The notes under the pieces were generated by a model. It did not search any database, had not been told where the DNA came from, and was given only the letters and a program-made list of their open reading frames with translations. A DNA stretch of 64,000 nt from Epiperipatus broadwayi (lineage: Eukaryota > Onychophora > Udeonychophora > Euonychophora > Peripatidae): assembly GCA_028023455.1 (NCBI GenBank), contig JAQFVV010006271.1, positions 6,004,871 to 6,068,870 of the forward strand, in the 5' to 3' direction. Shown here one piece after another: positions 13,201-24,432 of the stretch (position 1 is its first letter; each line of letters begins with the position of its first letter). Made by a program: the position numbers and the translations under genes.

Positions 13201-14060
13201 CTTTAATGTATTTTAAAATCTTCTTATTAATATTTTAAACTAATATTAACTCAGCATTTCAAAAACAAATATCAGCATAATATTTTTTTAAATATATATA
13301 TATAAATTAAATACAAGCATTATAAAATGGTTAGATTTTTCTATCCATTTAAAGTCAATTTTAATTTTTTTAATTTAAATCCAGAAAGTTTTTTTCTAAT
13401 TACTTTTAATCTGAATCTTATTACATTTGGTATACAAACAAAAAGTATTTTATATTTATTTTTCAAATGAATGCACAAAATATTATTCTTTTTCTTCTTC
13501 TTGCCATTCCAAACAACTTACACATAATCTTTAAATGGACATAATAAATATAATACTTAAAATTGTAGTAATATATTGTGCCAGGCATTATCAAATGGCC
13601 TTGCACAAAGTCTGTATTAAGCACAACAAATATAAAAATGTGCTAGATTAATAATGGAGGTTCAGTCTGAGCAGTAGAATACCCACACACACAAATTTAA
13701 ATATTGTACACTATAATAAACTCATGTATTTTTTTATTTTTGCTTTTCCTTTTTGTATATTTTTTATGATATGTCATTATATGTAATTGCTTTTTTTTTA
13801 TTTTCCAACATACTTGTATATATTTTTTAATTACTTTTCTAAAGATTGTAATATTATTCCCTAAGCAAGTAATGTTAATTGCTTTTGCAAAAATCTGATC
13901 AAAAGCAAAAGGTTTGATAATGCTATAATTAAACTGTTATCTCTTTAAAAAAATTCTTTTGAATTGATTTTGTAAGCAAGTGGTCTGGGTTATTCAAGAT
14001 GGATGTCAAACTTAAAATGTAGAATTTAATCGGAAAAATATAAAGGAATGTTTACAATCT
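7278..14060. other. AT-rich non-coding DNA, no gene seen
   Basis: No coding region can be supported. A family 2 tail remnant lies at 7443-7482 (GTGGCAATACATATAGTGAG then TTTTGCCTGTTTTAA). There is a run of ten G at about 8891-8900. Slightly less AT-rich stretches at 9480-9700 and 10430-10560 may be old transposons I cannot identify. Confidence 0.55.
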
Positions 14061-14640
14061 AAGTGATAAGCTAAATTAAAAGGATTGGCTGATTCATTCT
14101 TCTCAGAGGGATATCTGAATTGGTTCTTATTAGTGGGATTGATAGTGCTGTGGGACTCATTCTTTCTTTGGCAGCCATTCTGGGCAAGTCATTCTCTTTT
14201 GTGGCTCCAGAATTCTCCAAGAAACCAGCTACTTAGAGATTCATTTACGAATAGGACTATTGGTGACATTCTTAAGAACAAATCCATTATACAGTTCTTT
14301 TAAGAACTCTTGTCTTTGTGGATTCGAGTAACCATTGGAGACAGCTTATGAAAATTTATTAATAATCCTAATTATCATTAGACATATAAAACAAGAAAAT
14401 ATGAAGCAATATACTAGAGATTCCAGCAAAATGACCATGGGGTAGACAACTAGCCGGTGCACCGCCCTTTCTCTGTCCCAAGCCACCAAGATGTGATCAT
14501 GCCAATTCCAGACACCCATGATGATGACAAATGCTGCCTTGATAAATGGATGAAATCCTCACCACACAGCCAGTTAACTTGAAGCCCACTCAGAGCCCAG
14601 AGGAGAAGAATGAAGGTGCAGATATAAGTTTATTTTAAGA
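14061..14640. other. GC-richer island, unidentified (possible relic exon or transposon)
   Basis: Base composition rises clearly at 14085-14330 and 14430-14620 compared with the flanks. A 72-codon frame at 14085-14303 (plus) and interrupted minus-strand frames at 14430-14620 exist. One minus-strand frame is hydrophobic with GPCR-like composition (KAAFVIIMGVWNW), but I cannot align it confidently to any family. It could be an old transposon. I make no functional call. Confidence 0.3.
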
Positions 14641-15314
14641 TATTTATTAATATTGAAATAATTAACTTTGATATTTCCGATTAAATATATTATTTTTTTG
14701 TTATTATTATTAATCATTTAAAAAAGAGAGTCTCTTGCATATGTATATGAATTTACGGTTATTACAGGCATAAATGATAAAGCTTTTACTTAAATCCTTT
14801 GAGTCAATTTTTCTATTTCAAATTCTACTATTTTCAACAAAGATTGCAATGAGATTCTTTTTTTTTTGTTGCTATTCATTTTTCTCTTGTTGTTATTCCT
14901 TGAATTCGTCATATATGGATATACATGTATGTATATGCATACATACGCTTATAATATTCGGTAAATATGATATCTCATGCTGAATATCTAAAAATGTATT
15001 TAACCGTATATTCTTTTTAAGTTTTTTTTTTTTTTTTGTTACTGCTGCACCTTATGATGCGTGCAAGAAGGGATTGATCTATTATAGATTCCCTGTAAGT
15101 AAGTACTCTAATAACTTTATATTTAAAGTAGTAGTAAGTGTATAATTGTGCTTCGCGTATATACATGTACAGGAATTTATTTATAGCAAGAGGGAAATAG
15201 ATACAGTATCTTAGGTGAGTATGATATAGTATCTGAGCCAATGCAACCTTGTTGACTTGTTGAAAAATACGAAATTATTGAAATATCTCATAATGCAAAT
15301 ATACGTATGCATAG

Positions 15315-15346
<32 letters not shown>

Positions 15347-15700
15347 GCTATCAATAAAAGGGTTTTAAAGCACTGAGTAAAAGCGCATGCCTGTATGACC
15401 GAAAATCTCATATCTGTATATCAAATCACACAAAGTAAAATTTATTTCTATTGGGTAAAAGGAGCTCAGACCACTTCCATTACTTATAAACATTGTAAAT
15501 AGCTTTAGGGATTTATTATTTTTCTTATTTAAAATTGTATTTTATCTATTTCAATGCCTCGAATATATATGGTTTGGGATAATTAATTATTTAGTATTTT
15601 GTTATTATATCATCATTAGTATAAAACAGTGGTGGGTATTTGGGATTAAATAAATATTTAATCATAGTATTAAACTTGTTTCGTTTTCATATTATTATTT
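14641..15700. other. AT-rich non-coding DNA with (TTA)n microsatellite
   Basis: A TTA/ATT trinucleotide run of about 30 bp lies near 15318-15348. A poly-T run lies near 15020-15038. No gene is supported. Confidence 0.6.
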
Positions 15701-16329
15701 ATATTGATCAAAATGTATTCTTTCCTTATCAACCACGTACCGGTAATAATCATTTAACTTACCCATTTGAAGACCCTAGATTGTAGAGTGACTGAGCTAG
15801 CCACAAAGGGATATCGCTCTACCGGGGTGTTAAATCTTATTCTTATGCTCCACTGAACATTATGCTCCACTGAACATATGGTATTGCACATCCTTCTAGG
15901 AGGGTGAAAAATTCATTTTTTTGATTTTTTTCTAGAAGTGGCATGCAAAAGTCTATTTTGTAAATAGATTTTTCAAAGGTGTGTACTTGCCATTGTTCTA
16001 AATATTCGGGCATTCAAATAAGATATCAACTAAAGGGTGTTTTTAACTGGAAGAGTCCTGTCAATCCACTCTTTCTATCAATTTAGCTGGAAGTACCAAT
16101 ATACATGAGTACAGACAATCGGCTAGATTGATATCCATTTCTTTATGTGTTGAATCTTGGTCACTTCATGCTCAGTGCAAGATTAGGAAAAGAATTCCAC
16201 AGGGAGTATGGACTGGTACCATATAGAATGAAATTTGGTAATGTTCTGATCTATTGGGTCAGCCACTCCCCAGCTATTCTATAGAAGTATGATGTCCATA
16301 AAATTAAAAAAACATCAAACAAAATATAA
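15701..16329. other. Unidentified repeat-like segment
   Basis: The segment 15730-15840 is less AT-rich and in reverse complement contains GGTAGAGCGATATCCC and GTGGCTAGCTCAGTCAC, faintly like a tRNA-derived repeat but without a clear A/B box pair. CACTGAACATTATGCTC is followed by a repeat of CACTGAACAT at 15850-15880. No coding frame. Confidence 0.3.
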
Positions 16330-16885
16330 AAATGTAAGCAGACTTTCAGGGACAGAAATTAATCAGATACTGGCTTTTGTGTGTGTGTTGATAAAAAATT
16401 TTGAATAGCAAATAATAGTACATTGGAGTATTTTTGGACAGTAATTCCAAAAATTTGTACAATGAAAGCAGACTTTGACCTTTTTGGGACAGTAATTAAT
16501 CAGAAACACACTTCTTACATTTTTTTTTAGTTTGCATATTGGAAAAGTTATGGTACTTTTTTATATAGAAAATGAAATTAATTTTTACTCTTTTTTGGAC
16601 AGTCATTAATCAGACACCATGTTTGGGAGGGGAAATAAATTAGATTGCACTCTTTGTGTGTGTGTGTATATATATATAAAATTGCATCACTTTTTTAATA
16701 ACAAATAATAGTAAATATAGCAGAGACTTATTTGAACAGTAATTAATCAGAGACAGGCTTGTTTGTTTTTTTTTTCCATATCAGGAAAGTTAAGGTAGTT
16801 TTTTTAATAAAAAATAAAATTACATTTTACAATTTTTTGAACAATAATTAATCAGACACTGTGTTTGGGGGAGGGAAAATTTGAT
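16330..16885. repeat. Degenerate tandem repeat, ~246-bp period, about 2.2 units
   Basis: The phrase GGACAGTAATTAATCAGA recurs with variation near 16353, 16488, 16598, 16734 and 16845. Spacings of 245-247 bp separate alternate copies, so each unit holds two related halves. The halves differ in following sequence: CACTGTGTTTGGG-GGAGG after one, a short poly-T-rich stretch after the other. No coding frame. Confidence 0.65.
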
Positions 16886-18159
16886 TGCAATTTACCCAAA
16901 ATTTATTAATAATTATAACAAACTATTACAATGAAATCTGACTCCGGTGTCTGGAAATTGGCAATTTTGAGAGTTTGAAGCAGCCACCTTCCCTGCCTTG
17001 GATTATTTCTAGTGATACTTTACTTTTATCATAATTTTTGAAATATTGCTGTTCCTCATCCTAAAATCCAATTTGTGACACTAATACAGTCCTGATGGAA
17101 CAGTGACAACACTGTTAAAACTGCTAGAAGGTACCAGTGTATCATTTCACATGAAACAAAAAATGGTGAACCTGAAAAGTTAAATTATTTAGATATGATG
17201 CAGTCAACACATCATCAGACGATACTGTAGTGAAAATATACAACTCAGCATTATGATAAAGTGCACAACACAAGCAACTATGGTAGCCATTGAAGGTATT
17301 TTTCTGTGCTTTTAGCATACAAAAAGCCACAGCAGTAGGCAGCTGAGTAAACTGACTCTGATTTGTCACAGAAAGAAAGCAATCTGCTTGGCCGTGGAAA
17401 TGGCATATTTCTAGCAATTTAGCTAGAAATAAGGCTGTCAAGTGGCTTATATGATAGATCAGAACATTACCTAAAATTTTATGCTTAAAATTTCTTGTCT
17501 GGTTTTAAATTTGAAGTTCCTTCTGGTGAAGTATTTGTTTTCCAAAATGGTTCTTTTTTTTTTTAAATGTGAAATCCTGGTAATTGTCAATTTATGGAAC
17601 AATAGGGCAATTGCATACAAGCTAAGTAGATTCTCTACTCCATTATTTATGAGTCAAAATGCAATTGACTATCATTTTAATTTGGTTTAAATTCAGTGTT
17701 ATTATTTTTCAGCTTCTTGGTTTTTAATTCTGTTATAGTTTAGATGTTGTTATCTTTTCTCTTGTTCTTTTAATTCCCTATCCGTATTGTGTATAAATAT
17801 TTACGGTTAATCTTGTCATATATATTTAATAAAGATTAATATTATATTTTATATACATAAATTAATAAGTTTATGATAATTCTATAAGAAAACTGTAAAT
17901 AAAATAAATATAGTTGTTAATTCTTAGTAAGTATTTTTTATGAATTTATTAATATTTTTGCTAGTATAATATCTTTTTGGATTTTTTCAATGTACCGTTC
18001 ACAGCATATGTTACTTTATTTTATAAAAACATATAACAGAGATAATGGATAAATCATAATTAATTCAGGATTAAATTACTAAAGAAGAAATATTTTTATT
18101 TACTTTTTAATTTTATATATTTTATGTGTGTTTTGTTATTGTTTATATTAATAAATATT
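16886..18159. other. AT-rich non-coding DNA
   Basis: A 99-codon minus-strand frame at 17142-17441 has no recognisable domain and looks fortuitous. Nothing else is seen up to the Gypsy target site. Confidence 0.5.
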
Positions 18160-18166
18160 TATTTTG

Positions 18167-18832
18167 TGTTATGTTATAGTACGATTAATATTAAAAAAAA
18201 ATACGTTTGAAAATGTGTGTGTTAAATAATTACATGTGAAAGTAAACGAGTAGATTTAATAAAAATGAAAATTAGAAATTACAAATGGTTTTTCATATAG
18301 ATATTTTATAAAAAGCAAAGTGTAAAACAAGATGGAAGATCCGAATAAATAATTAATTAAATGAGAGATTAAAAATGTAAAGAACAATTTAATTAATTAG
18401 TTCAGAAGTAAGCCCAGAATAATTTGGTGATTAAAATTATTAAGGAATAAACAATAGAACAAAAAGTAGTTATAATCTAGCAGAAAAAGGACAGATTAGT
18501 GTGAGTCCTGATTTTCTGAGAGACTAAAGTGTAGCGCGAATTCAGAACAGGACCAACGATGGGAGGAGAACCAGATATTCAGGTCTGAAGGTACCAAAGA
18601 CTGACCTAGAATAATTATACAGACTATACCTGTCTTATTATTATTTTTGTAAGCCTTACAGGTGCTAGTAGAACTAATGATAATTCTGTTTATAAATGAT
18701 TGTTATTTTTCATACTAATAAAATATTGTATCTGTTAAGTGGGATATCTTAATTTTATGCAAGAGCATAATAGTTACTTGAATTAGGTGTATTTGGTTGT
18801 TTCTCGTAAGTAACATTAAATCAAGTACATCA
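18167..18832 (+). repeat. 5' LTR
   Basis: Begins TGTTATGTTATAG and ends AAGTACATCA, matching the 3' LTR (TG...CA ends). It is 666 bp, 19 bp shorter than the 3' LTR. The AATAAA near 18719 could serve polyadenylation. Confidence 0.92.
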
Positions 18833-18837
18833 CAATT

Positions 18838-18855
18838 TTGGCACAGTCTACAGGA
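18838..18855 (+). promoter_or_regulatory. Putative primer-binding site
   Basis: TTGGCACAGTCTACAGG lies 5-6 bases after the 5' LTR end. A TGG start close to the LTR is typical of a tRNA primer-binding site. The tRNA was not identified. Confidence 0.5.
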
Positions 18856-18933
18856 TAAAACCTGTTTTTCAAGCTTATGAAAGAAGTACACCGAACAGTA
18901 ATTCAGAAGTCGGTGAGTTGTTAAAGAATTAAA

Positions 18934-19663
18934 ATGTCAATAGGACAAGCTAATATATCGGAATTTGGGATAAATAATCCGCACAAACGGTCCTTTTATG
19001 TGCTTCAAATTATTTTAAGTTAAATAGTATTATTGAAAATAACAGGAAAGTAGCAGCGTTATTATGTTTGTCAGGTAGAAAAGTTATTGAAATAGTAAAC
19101 AAATTGTATAATGGATAAGTTACAGAAAGTAGTAACTATGATGACCTGGTTCAAAGACTAACAGATTGTTTTAGCCCAAGACCATCAACGTATTTAGCTA
19201 AGTTAAAATTGAGGAACCGAAACAAGACAAACTCGAATCGATTAAAGAATATGATATTGTTCTACGCCAATTAGCAAAGAATTGTGAGTACGGCAACTTT
19301 GTGGAACAAATTCTTATTGACCAGTTATTATGGGGAATGAAGAACAATAAATTACATCAATCATTATTAATTGAAACCCAGATGACTTATGAAGGTGCTA
19401 TTCAAAAGGGAACAGTATATGAATCAGTGGTAGAACAAGCTTTAGCTTTTTCAAATAGAACTGATGAAAACTATAGGAATACTATTTTTAAAATAGAGAG
19501 AAAGGATAAGGATTGTACTAAAGAAGGGAAAAGTTTCGAAATAAAATGTTTTTGTTGTGGTAAAGTAGATCATTTGTCTAAAAGCTGTAAATGGAGGAAC
19601 GAAAAATGCTATAACTGTGGGAGCAAAGGCCATTTAGCAGCAGTGTGCAGAAAACCTAAATGA
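18934..19663 (+). pseudogene. gag with two CCHC zinc knuckles, broken
   Basis: A possible start ATG at 18934 follows the leader, but the frame stops after about 26 codons near 19020; the open part runs 19301-19663. The C-terminus holds two zinc knuckles of the form C-x2-C-x4-H-x4-C: CFCCGKVDHLSKSC and CYNCGSKGHLAAVC. Such knuckles bind RNA during packaging in retrotransposon Gag. The N-terminal capsid part is frameshifted. The downstream protease frame starts about 30 bp after the stop. Confidence 0.85.
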
Positions 19664-19692
19664 AAATCTGAATATGGTAAAGATCAGAAACA

Positions 19693-20154
19693 GTGGAAAA
19701 CAGTATAAAAAAAATTTTTAAAAATGAGCCGGAGCAATTCATGCTAGAGATTAAGTTAAGTAACAAAAGAGTAGAAATGAAAATAGATAGTGGCTCAGGA
19801 ATTTCGTTAATATCTATGAAAAAGTGGAAGGAAATATCCATAGAGAGCCCTCACATTAAAATACAGAAAGCTAACATTAATGTTAGAGATGTCAATGGGA
19901 ACCCGATTAAGTTAATTGGGAAATCCGAAGTAATAGTTGGTTTTAAAAATAAAAACTACAAATTACCTATATATATAGTAGATAAAGATATTAGTCCATT
20001 AATAGGAAGAAACTGGTTTAAAGACTTAGGCATTACATGTAATATAGTTAAAAAGGTCTCGGTGGAAAAAGAAATGATAGAGTTTTATCCGAATTTATTT
20101 ACGGAAGATTTAGGCTTGATAAAATCAAAGCCCATTGACTTGCACTTAAATTAA
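19693..20154 (+). pseudogene. pol: aspartic protease region
   Basis: The active-site triad D-S-G is at 19786-19794 (context IDSGSGISLIS), and LIGRNW about 70 residues later fits the C-terminal part of retropepsins. It would cleave the Gag-Pol polyprotein. The frame ends in a stop at 20152-20154 inside what should be continuous pol; the same frame continues with RT-like sequence after the stop, so the stop is probably a later mutation. Confidence 0.8.
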
Positions 20155-20910
20155 AATTCTAAACCGTTTATTTGTAAACCGAGAAAAATACCTTTTGCAC
20201 AAAGGCAGTTAGTAGAGGAAAAAATAGAAGCATTAGTTAAAAAAGATGTGTTATCCCCAGTCAAGGCAGCAGATTGGGCCATGTCAATTGTTGTTAACAA
20301 AACCAGACAGAAAAATTAAGCTGTGTAGAGATTATAGAACAACAGTAAATAAGTATCTTAATAAAGGAGCTTATCTGGTGCCGAATGTATGTGAGCTTCT
20401 CAGTAATCTAGCTAAAGCAAAAATTTTTGCAAAATTGGAATTAAATTCGGCATATCACCAACTAAAAGTTACAGATGATACAGCTCGGTTATTAACAATT
20501 ATGACCCCTTTTGGATTATTCAAATGTAATCATCTCCCTTTTGGAATTACATCAGCTCCAAACATATTTCAAGCAAAAATAAATTCAATATTACAAGGCT
20601 TGGAAGGAGTGATGCCATATTATGACAACATTTTGATTGCTGTGACATCACCGGAAAAATTAAGAAGTAAAATTCGGGAAGTATGTGAGAAACTAAATAA
20701 CACAGGGGTAAAATTAAATGTTAAAAAATGCGTTTGGGAAATGGAAGAATTAATGTTTTTAAGCCATCTTATTTTGGAAAAAGGGAAAAGTCTATTAACT
20801 GAAAAAATTAGGGCAGTCAAAGATGTTCCAAGCCCAATAAATGTCAAGCAACTTCAAGCTTTCCTAGGTTTGATTAATTTTTTCGAACCTTTTCTAAAAG
20901 AACAAAACGA
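20155..20910 (+). pseudogene. pol: reverse transcriptase domain, catalytic Asp lost
   Basis: Recognisable RT blocks follow in order: KLCRDYR, FAKLELNSAYHQL, LPFGITSAPNIFQ and the catalytic box. The catalytic box reads YYDN at 20621-20629 where an active enzyme has two aspartates; the second is Asn (20627-20629). The first motif also has E in place of the usual D (KLELNSAYHQ). A frameshift near 20295 and another near 20900 break the frame. The domain would have copied element RNA into DNA. Confidence 0.88.
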
Positions 20911-21420
20911 TGGTTGCAACTCCTCTATACGAACTGCTATGCAAAGATCAGAAATGGATTTGGAATACCAAACATGAAAAAGTGTTTAAAGCAGTTAAGG
21001 AATTGTTAACCTCTAGTAGCTTATTAGTACATTTTGATAGCAACAAAGACATCACTATTACTGCGGATACATCACAATATGGAATCAGAGCAGTTTTAGT
21101 GCATCAAATAGATGGGCATGAATGTCCTGTAGCTTATGCTTCTCAGATTTTGTCTAAAGCTGAAAAAAATTATAGTCAGCTGGACAAAAAAGCTTTGGCA
21201 GTCATGTTTGCTGTGAAAAATTTCACCAGTTTATATATGGACAGAAATTTGAATTAGTAACTGATCACAAACTTTTGTTAGGGATTATAGGAAAAGATCA
21301 TCCTATGCCAGAGCATTTAAGTCAACACATGCTCAGATGGGCTAATACACTTACTGCTTATGATTTCAATCTAAAATATCAAAAAGGAAAGATAATTTCT
21401 CATGCAGACACTATCTAGAG
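20910..21420 (+). pseudogene. pol: RNase H domain, frameshifted
   Basis: The connection and RNase H region is readable: PLYELL, ITADTSQYGIRAVL, PVAYASQ, AEKNYSQLDKKALA. The motif that normally has Glu (QxEKEALA) reads LDKKALA here. A frameshift near 21225 moves the domain end (LVTDHKLL, HADT) to another frame. It would have degraded the RNA strand after copying. Confidence 0.85.
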
Positions 21421-22350
21421 TACCCGGATATAATGACAACTATGAAACTGATGTGGAAGTTAATCACATTGACAATATGAAATCACAAGTCATAAATAGT
21501 AAAGTAGTTCAGTCATGGACAAATGAAAATGATGGGTATGCGTTACTTAGGAAATGGTTAAGCAAAGGTTGGCCTAATAAAAAACCTGAAAATGTAGCAA
21601 TGGGATTTTGGGTCAATAGAGACCAATTGTTGGTCTGTAAAGCATGTATTAATATGGGAAACAGAGTAGTTATACTTCCTATAGGGAGAATGAAAGTTTT
21701 AGAACTTTTGCATCAGGGGCACCCAGGCATCGTGCGAGCTAAAGCTCTAGCTCGGAGTTATGTTTGGTGGCGACAGATAAATAATGATATTGAAAAGTAT
21801 ATTAAGAACTGTGATAAAAGTAAGTCTGAAATAGCTCTGCTGAATAAACAATATTCTTCTTGGCCTAAACCAATATATCCATGGCAACGACTTCATATAG
21901 ACCATGCGGGTCCAATAGAAGGAAGAAATTATTTAATTTTAATCGATGCTTTCTCTAAATGGATAGAATGTCATGAGGTTAAAAATACTAGTGCAAACGA
22001 AACAATAAAATGTTTAACAGACATATTTTATATACATGGATTTCCACAAGTAATCGTCGCTGACAATGGAACTGGATTTGCGAGTGAAGAATTAAAAATA
22101 CAATTTGGAAAATGGGACATCAAACATGTATTTACACCCCCTTATCACTCTGAATCAAATGGCTTGGTGGAAAACGTGGTAGAGCAAGTGAAGAAATATT
22201 TTAAAAAAAAAAAAAAATACGGATATGAAAAATGTCTTACAGGAATTCATGATGTATCAACATATAACTCTATCAACAACAACTGGAAAATCGCCAGCTG
22301 AAATGTTATTCGGTCAGAAAATACGAACTAATTTAGATTTTTTTGTGACC
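21402..22350 (+). pseudogene. pol: integrase, DD36E core kept, zinc motif damaged
   Basis: The N-terminal HHCC zinc motif keeps both His (HQGHPG) and the first Cys (NCDKS), but the last Cys is Ser. The catalytic core keeps Asp at 21900-21902, Asp at 22062-22064 (ADNG) and Glu at 22170-22172 (NGLVE), spaced 54 and 36 residues, as expected for Gypsy integrases. A poly-A run near 22203-22216 shifts the frame, and the remaining C-terminal part is in another frame. The enzyme would insert element DNA into the genome. Confidence 0.9.
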
Positions 22351-22388
22351 TGATACACATATATATATATAAATGTAACCAAGACCCA

Positions 22389-22679
22389 GTGAAAAACTTT
22401 AACATTGGAGATGCAAAGCAAATTTATGATAGTAAAGGTGAAAACAGAAACATATATAAGCGTCACAAAAATCATATTCGTAAAAGTGAAGATGACATAC
22501 AACTAGATATGTTCCAGCAGTTCCAACATGCAAATGAAAAGAATTCAGATAAACAGATGATACTGACCGACATCGAAGAAGATGTGGTAGAAGAGGATAA
22601 AATACAGATTGAAAAGAGAAAATCACCTAGACCAATACAATGTAAAAGAAGACCTATGTACCTAAAAGAATATATATAA
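22389..22679 (+). pseudogene. pol C-terminal tail
   Basis: An open frame of 96 codons, rich in charged residues (KRHKNHIRKS, EEDVVEEDK, KRKSPRP), follows the integrase and ends at TAA just before the polypurine tract. It fits the basic C-terminal extension of Gypsy integrases. It is not joined in frame to the core. Confidence 0.6.
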
Positions 22680-22699
22680 AATGGATAAACCGTAACTTC

Positions 22700-22716
22700 T
22701 GGAGTGGGGGAGGAAT
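22700..22716 (+). promoter_or_regulatory. Polypurine tract
   Basis: GGAGTGGGGGAGGAA lies directly before the 3' LTR, the expected position of the plus-strand primer. Confidence 0.8.
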
Positions 22717-23401
22717 TGTTATGTTGTAGTACGATTAATATTAAGAAAAAAATATGTTTAAAACTGTGCGTACTCCAGAAGTTAAAAGTATTAAATAATT
22801 ACATGTAAAAGTAAACGAGTTGATTTAATAAAAATAAAAATTAAAAATTACAAATGGTTTTTCGTATAGATATTTTATAAAAAGCAAGGTGTAAAACAAG
22901 ATGGAAGATCCTAATAAATAATTAATTAAACGAAGGATTAAAAATGTAAAGAACAATTTAATTAATTAGTTCAGAAATAAGCCCAGAATAATTTGGTGAT
23001 TAAAATTGATAAGGAATAAACAATAGAACAAAAAGTAGTTATAATCTAGCAGAAAAAGGATAGATTAGTTTCAGTCCTGCTTTTCTGAGAGACTTAAGTG
23101 TAGCGCGAATTCAGAACAGGACCAATGATGGGAGGAGAACCAGATATTCGGGTCTGAAGGTATCAAAGACCGACCTAGGGTAATTATACAGTCTATACCT
23201 GTCTTATTATTATTTTTGTAAGCCTTACATGCACTAGTAGAACTAATGATAATTATGTTTATAAATGATTGTTATTTTTCATACTAATAAAATATTGTAT
23301 CTGTTAAGTGGGATATCTGAATTTTATGCAAGAGCGTAATAGTTACTTGAATTAGGTGTATTTGGTTGTTTCTCATAAGTAACATTAAATCAAGTACATC
23401 A
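22717..23401 (+). repeat. 3' LTR with 19-bp extra segment
   Basis: Matches the 5' LTR along its length with scattered substitutions. It has 19 extra bases near 22770-22790, including ACTCCAGAAGTTA, the reverse complement of TAACTTCTGGAGT just upstream of the LTR (22692-22704). Ends AAGTACATCA. Confidence 0.92.
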
Positions 23402-23508
23402 TATTTTGTTAATTAAATTAGATTTCATTTATTATTTGTAGGTAAATTAGTATAGTGTACTTTAATTTTAACTTTGAGAGTTAACTCTATCTGAAATAAT
23501 TATACAAA

Positions 23509-23680
23509 TATCTAAACCATTATACAATTACAAATATTCAGTAACACCCTCTGTTTAAAAGTCTATATCTCAATAATAGCGAATCTCAAAATGATCATTT
23601 TGAGATTCGCTATTATTGAGATATAGACTTTTAAACAGAGGGTGTTACTGAATATTTGTAATTGTATAATGGTTTAGATA
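23509..23680. repeat. Perfect 172-bp palindrome
   Basis: Two 86-bp arms are exact reverse complements with no spacer; the centre is AAATGATCATTT at 23594/23595. The outer ends read TATCTAAACC and GGTTTAGATA. Either a recent foldback/MITE-type insertion or an inverted duplication; an assembly artefact is also possible. Confidence 0.95.
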
Positions 23681-24432
23681 CATATAAATATGTTTGTAAG
23701 GGAATTTATACTTCAGTAACATGACAAGCTTCAAAAGTCGAAATTGTTAATTTTATGTTTAATATCTATTAAAACTTACAATGCAAAACACTTGTTTCTA
23801 AAAGAGATACATTGAATTTTATGACACTTTATCTAGATAAGAACCTATTTTCTTAAAAAATAATATTTTAATTTAATCTGTTCCACAATATGAATTTACA
23901 TAGCTATAGTAATGTTGATTTCATTTTACATTATTACTCCTTAATAGCATAAGTCATAAAATATCATTTCTAAGAATATGGAAGAATCCAAGTTTTAGTT
24001 TTCTGTTGAAACCAAATATTCATAATAGAAAGTACAAGTTGTATTAAAAATGTTCAAGAATATTGGGAATATTATCATTACATAAAATAAGAAGTTTAAA
24101 GTTGCATTATTAATGTTGTTGTAAATCTTATTACTTTTGCTTACAGCATTTCTTATAAATAAAATTTGATAAATTATGGAAAAATCTAATAATGTTATCT
24201 TTAATTCTCTTAATATGACACTACTGGAAAATTTTAAGATACATATAGGGAATTATTTATTGGTGAAATGTAATTTGTTTAAGTATTTATAGAAATTAAT
24301 TAGCAATAGTATATATGCCATAATGGTTAACTTAATTATCTGTGGCACTACTTGACAACATCATCAAGAAGTATATCAAAGATGCAGCTTATTTCTATTT
24401 TAACATGTTGAGATAAACTTTCTTCCTAACTC
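23681..24432. other. AT-rich non-coding DNA
   Basis: Nothing recognisable between the palindrome and the hAT element. Confidence 0.6.

Larger units (their letters stand above)
18167..23401 (+). mobile_element. Ty3/Gypsy LTR retrotransposon, complete in layout, coding region dead
   Basis: A 5.2-kb element with two similar LTRs, a zinc-knuckle gag, then protease, reverse transcriptase, RNase H and integrase in the Gypsy order. It is flanked by TATTTTG on both sides (18160-18166 and 23402-23408), a probable target-site duplication. The pol sequence resembles metazoan Gypsy proteins of the K02A2.6/Mag type; that placement is from general similarity only. Multiple frameshifts and stops, and changes at catalytic positions, show it cannot be autonomous. 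No envelope-like gene is seen. Confidence 0.93.

Noticed and set aside
14085-14303. Membrane-protein-like 72-codon frame
   Set aside because: Hydrophobicity arises from T-rich codons; no family match and no continuation.
17205-17240. CTGATGA on the minus strand as another hammerhead
   Set aside because: No GAAA at the right distance and no stem II or stem I partner.
17142-17441. 99-codon minus-strand frame as a gene
   Set aside because: No domain, no splice or promoter context, and the opposite strand is equally unremarkable.
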